Assembly: GCA_945861635.1 (NCBI GenBank)
Contig: CAMAWH010000016.1
Location: forward strand, 1 to 64,000
Direction: 5' to 3'
DNA length: 64,000 bases
From: Klebsiella pneumoniae
GTDB taxonomy: Bacteria; Myxococcota_A; UBA796; SXON01
Shown here piece by piece: positions 62,009-64,000 of the stretch (positions within the stretch are counted from its first letter, which is position 1; every line of letters starts with the position of its first letter). A model generated the notes under the pieces. That model was not told the DNA's origin. It did not search any database and saw only the letters and a program-made list of their open reading frames with translations. Made by a program: the position numbers and the translations under genes.

Positions 62009-62963
62009 CCTCCAAACGGAGGCGCGTGACCTCGTCGCTGTAAAAGGCGTACGCACGTGAAGACGAGTTGCGGCACTGGTGTTTTCGGAGCGCCAGCGTC
62101 GTGACGGCGCGGACGTATTGGGCGCGCGGAATTCCGGTGGGCAGCCAGCCGGGACGGCTGCGTCCGAAATAAGTGGCGACGTGTTTTGCGTGCTGGAGGG
62201 GCAGCAACTCTGCGTTCACTTCATCGGCCAATTCTCGCCGAATGGTGGCCCGCTCGTCCCAAAGGGCGAGCTGGAACACGCCGAACAGGAGCAGGAATTC
62301 CAAGGGAAAGAGCAGGAAGTTGGTCAGGGTGAACAGGACGGAACCGATGACGGAGTCTACCGTCAGCAACCCGTTCCACATGACGTGAATGCCGATCGCA
62401 AAGAAGAAACCAATGGGAACGGCGGCGATTTTCCACCCGATTCCACGAAAGCGCGCGAACCCGAGCATCGCACCGACGCAGCTGGTCGCGCACGCGTGCA
62501 TCACCGCTGAGTACAGCGTGCGGATGACGACGGTTTGCGCCCATGCGGCGGCGTCACCGCTGCCGGCAACGCTGATGAAGTACAGGAAATTCTCGGTCAT
62601 TCCAAAGCCCAGCCCGGCTGCTGCGCCGTAGACGAAGCCGTCGGTGGCGTTGTCGAAGTGCCGTGAAAACATGATCGCGAAAAGGATGAGCGCCTTCATG
62701 GGCTCCTCGACGACCGGCGCGATTAGTACGGCAGACAACTGATCCGCGAGTTCGGGGCCGAGCGTCCAGACCAGCGGAGCCATGGCAATCTCCGACCCGA
62801 TGAGCGCGAACACGATGGAACCGATCGCGCCCCACGCGAAGGTCAGGCCGAAAAGCCAGATGGGCTCGCGATCATGACGGTCGAGAAACCAGACGACCCA
62901 TAGGAATGCGAGCATGGGAACGGTGGCGCAAAACACCGAAAGGAACGCGAGCACGAGGAACAT
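61980..62963 (-). CDS. PrsW-type intramembrane metalloprotease family protein
   Basis: This protein of about 327 residues has some seven TM segments. The family motifs are clear: APVVEEPMKAL (EExxK), the FDNATDGFVYGAAAGLGFGMTENFLYF region with E-N-x-x-Y, and two His-containing helices (SAVMHACATS and GIHVMWNG). PrsW family members cleave anti-sigma factors or act as CAAX-like proteases. The C-terminal 90 residues are cytoplasmic and charged. The ATG at 62963 begins just before the first TM; upstream in-frame ATGs at 63020, 63029 and 63056 exist, the first sharing a CATG with the glutaredoxin start. Confidence 0.82.
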   Translation of the reverse strand: MFLVLAFLSVFCATVPMLAFLWVVWFLDRHDREPIWLFGLTFAWGAIGSIVFALIGSEIAMAPLVWTLGPELADQLSAVLIAPVVEEPMKALILFAIMFSRHFDNATDGFVYGAAAGLGFGMTENFLYFISVAGSGDAAAWAQTVVIRTLYSAVMHACATSCVGAMLGFARFRGIGWKIAAVPIGFFFAIGIHVMWNGLLTVDSVIGSVLFTLTNFLLFPLEFLLLFGVFQLALWDERATIRRELADEVNAELLPLQHAKHVATYFGRSRPGWLPTGIPRAQYVRAVTTLALRKHQCRNSSSRAYAFYSDEVTRLRLEVRELLALAR

Positions 62964-63018
62964 GCGGCGGATGGTATCACCCGCGATCAGGCGATACAGT
63001 TGCCATGGAGTGCGTCCC

Positions 63019-63471
63019 ATGGGAATCATCGACCGGATCAAGCGCCGCCTGCCCATCCTCGGTTCGCCGCCGCCGGAGGCAGCGGCGCGTCCCGCCTATC
63101 GCCCGGCCTCGGCGCCTGAACCCGAGCCGGAAGACGAGTCTTCGCCGCGCGGAAACAAGCCGGTTTCGACGTACATCGAGGAGACGATAAAGGGCAATGG
63201 AATCGTGTTGTTCATGAAGGGCTCGGCGTCCGCTCCTCAGTGTGGGTTTTCGGCAAACGCGGCGGGAATCCTTGGTAGTTACGGCCGACCATTCCATACT
63301 GTGAACGTGCTCGCGGACCCCGACGTCCGCGAAGGCGTGAAGCAATTCTCGAATTGGCCGACGATTCCGCAGGTGTTCATCGGCGGCGAGTTTGTTGGCG
63401 GCGCAGACATCCTCCAGCAGATGCATGCCTCGGGAGACCTCAAGGCGGCGATCGAGAAACTACCGGCGTAG
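63019..63471 (+). CDS. grxD: Monothiol glutaredoxin, Grx4/GrxD type
   Basis: This 150-residue protein has the CGFS active site in PQCGFSANAAGIL, the conserved Lys in LFMKGS, WPTIPQVFIGGEFVGGADI with the cis-Pro, and the GSH site. Such proteins carry [2Fe-2S] clusters with BolA partners. An N-terminal extension of about 48 residues, rich in Pro/Glu, precedes the domain and is unusual; typical proteins are 105-115 residues. The ATG at 63019 lies 1 nt from the complementary-strand ATG of the PrsW gene's longer form. Confidence 0.93.
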   Translation: MGIIDRIKRRLPILGSPPPEAAARPAYRPASAPEPEPEDESSPRGNKPVSTYIEETIKGNGIVLFMKGSASAPQCGFSANAAGILGSYGRPFHTVNVLADPDVREGVKQFSNWPTIPQVFIGGEFVGGADILQQMHASGDLKAAIEKLPA

Positions 63472-63500
63472 ACTATGCTCCATTTTGTAGCGTGACGCGA

Positions 63501-63767
63501 TCAGGCGTCGCACTCCGCTGCGGCGTTGCCTGCCGCGCCCACGGCGTCGGTGTCGGTGCACTCGGCCGATTCGTACGCCTTCGCGTAGCAGGTGTACCGG
63601 TCGTCCGCGGTGCCGGACGTCTCCGTGTCCCCGTCCGCGGGCGTGCAGTAGACGTCGGGCGTGTCGTCCGTCATCTCTGCCGCTTCGTAACAGGATTTTT
63701 TGGCCGCGATGAATCGGTCACACGGCGTCGTTTCGGGGGCGCACGCGAGCGCGAGGAGGAACAACAT
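63501..63767 (-). CDS. Small Cys-rich lipoprotein, unknown
   Basis: This 88-residue protein has lipobox LALAC at Cys9, followed by a short mature part with six further Cys (C16, C26, C41, C60, C70 and C86), acidic and Thr/Ala rich. It is like the small Cys-rich lipoprotein near 2.8 kb in size and design. It starts 24 nt after the DUF5522 gene on the same strand and converges with grxD. Confidence 0.6.
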   Translation of the reverse strand: MLFLLALACAPETTPCDRFIAAKKSCYEAAEMTDDTPDVYCTPADGDTETSGTADDRYTCYAKAYESAECTDTDAVGAAGNAAAECDA

Positions 63768-63791
63768 GGCCGGTCTCTAACCGCCCCGAGG

Positions 63792-63989
63792 TCAAATTCC
63801 CGGCCGGCCGGCGCGCTTCTGTTCGTCGGGGGGGTAGGGGCAATGCCGGCAACCCTTCCCGCAGCAGAACCCGCGCTTCTGCAGGAAGAACGCCGTGAGC
63901 ACGAACAGCCCCGAGTCCGGGTCCATGTAGCCGTCACGCCCCAACTCGCAGGCCGTCGCGTGCATCTTTGCCGCCCTTTCGCTCGTCAT
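63792..63989 (-). CDS. DUF5522-type small Cys-cluster protein
   Basis: This 65-residue protein ends in the conserved block FLQKRGFCCGKGCRHCPYP, which matches the DUF5522 family: four Cys in CCGxGCRHCPY that probably bind zinc or Fe-S. DPDSGLFVLTAFFL upstream is also family-like. The function is unknown. The ATG at 63989 is only 11 nt from the window end, so the upstream context and any longer start are not visible. Confidence 0.8.
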   Translation of the reverse strand: MTSERAAKMHATACELGRDGYMDPDSGLFVLTAFFLQKRGFCCGKGCRHCPYPPDEQKRAGRPGI

Positions 63990-64000
63990 GCCGCGTCCAG

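Overview
The window is a densely packed, high-GC bacterial chromosome segment of about 64 kb. It carries some 62 supported protein genes, no rRNA, no recognisable tRNA, no insertion sequence and no CRISPR array. The style points to a Myxococcota/Deltaproteobacteria-like, Gram-negative organism, probably an uncultured or poorly sampled lineage. Signs of this are a receiver-PatA-like-J-TPR protein of the myxobacterial type, a transmembrane Ser/Thr kinase, DUF2330, many small Cys-rich lipoproteins, a Ser/Asp/Gly-repeat lipoprotein tail, outer-membrane barrels, and a predicted oxygen-dependent protoporphyrinogen oxidase. The phylum is an inference from gene content. Many neighbours overlap by ATGA or GTGA, so much of the window is organised as long translationally coupled operons.

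Layout. 0.25-8.8 kb: thioredoxin, the receiver/J/TPR protein, an isovaleryl-CoA-dehydrogenase-type enzyme divergent from polA, then an ECF sigma factor, a repeat-containing membrane protein (probable anti-sigma) and a secreted protein. 8.8-21.5 kb: one minus-strand run of twelve genes headed by a MarR regulator. Its first part is an ABC exporter with two FtsX-like permeases, a LolA-like periplasmic protein and an outer-membrane barrel, which together look like an envelope lipid or lipoprotein transport route. Its second part holds a divergent S-adenosylhomocysteinase-like protein, a helical-repeat protein, SixA, a fused branched-chain-type 2-oxoacid dehydrogenase E1, a FabD-like acyltransferase lacking the malonyl-binding Arg, and an HD hydrolase. 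21.7-26.5 kb: an SDR, an ArsR-methyltransferase fusion divergent from the genuine ahcY, and a DUF2330 protein.

26.5-36.8 kb: a heme locus. hemD-hemB diverge from hemE-hemN-hemY-hemA-hemC-hemL, and this is followed 3 nt later by a histidine kinase/OmpR regulator pair. Together they encode every enzyme from glutamyl-tRNA to protoporphyrin IX; ferrochelatase and glutamyl-tRNA synthetase are not in the window. 36.8-45 kb: a minus-strand operon with an envelope protein, a Ser/Thr kinase and a ThDP enzyme, facing a plus-strand Tat-signal small subunit/GMC oxidoreductase pair, APS kinase and a lipoprotein. The divergent promoter between these two sets has strong palindromes.

45-55 kb: a CoaB-like domain protein, a membrane glycosyltransferase-like protein, and a nucleobase/nucleoside salvage group (purine nucleoside phosphorylase, cytidine deaminase, hpt, upp) mixed with RNase D, a TPM-domain protein, RidA, a large lipoprotein and a barrel. 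55-64 kb: an HU-type protein with a clear terminator, a class A penicillin-binding protein with an N-terminal zinc-ribbon-like cytoplasmic extension, an S41 processing protease with C-terminal beta domains, a PrsW-type protease, a monothiol glutaredoxin, a Cys-rich lipoprotein and a DUF5522 protein.
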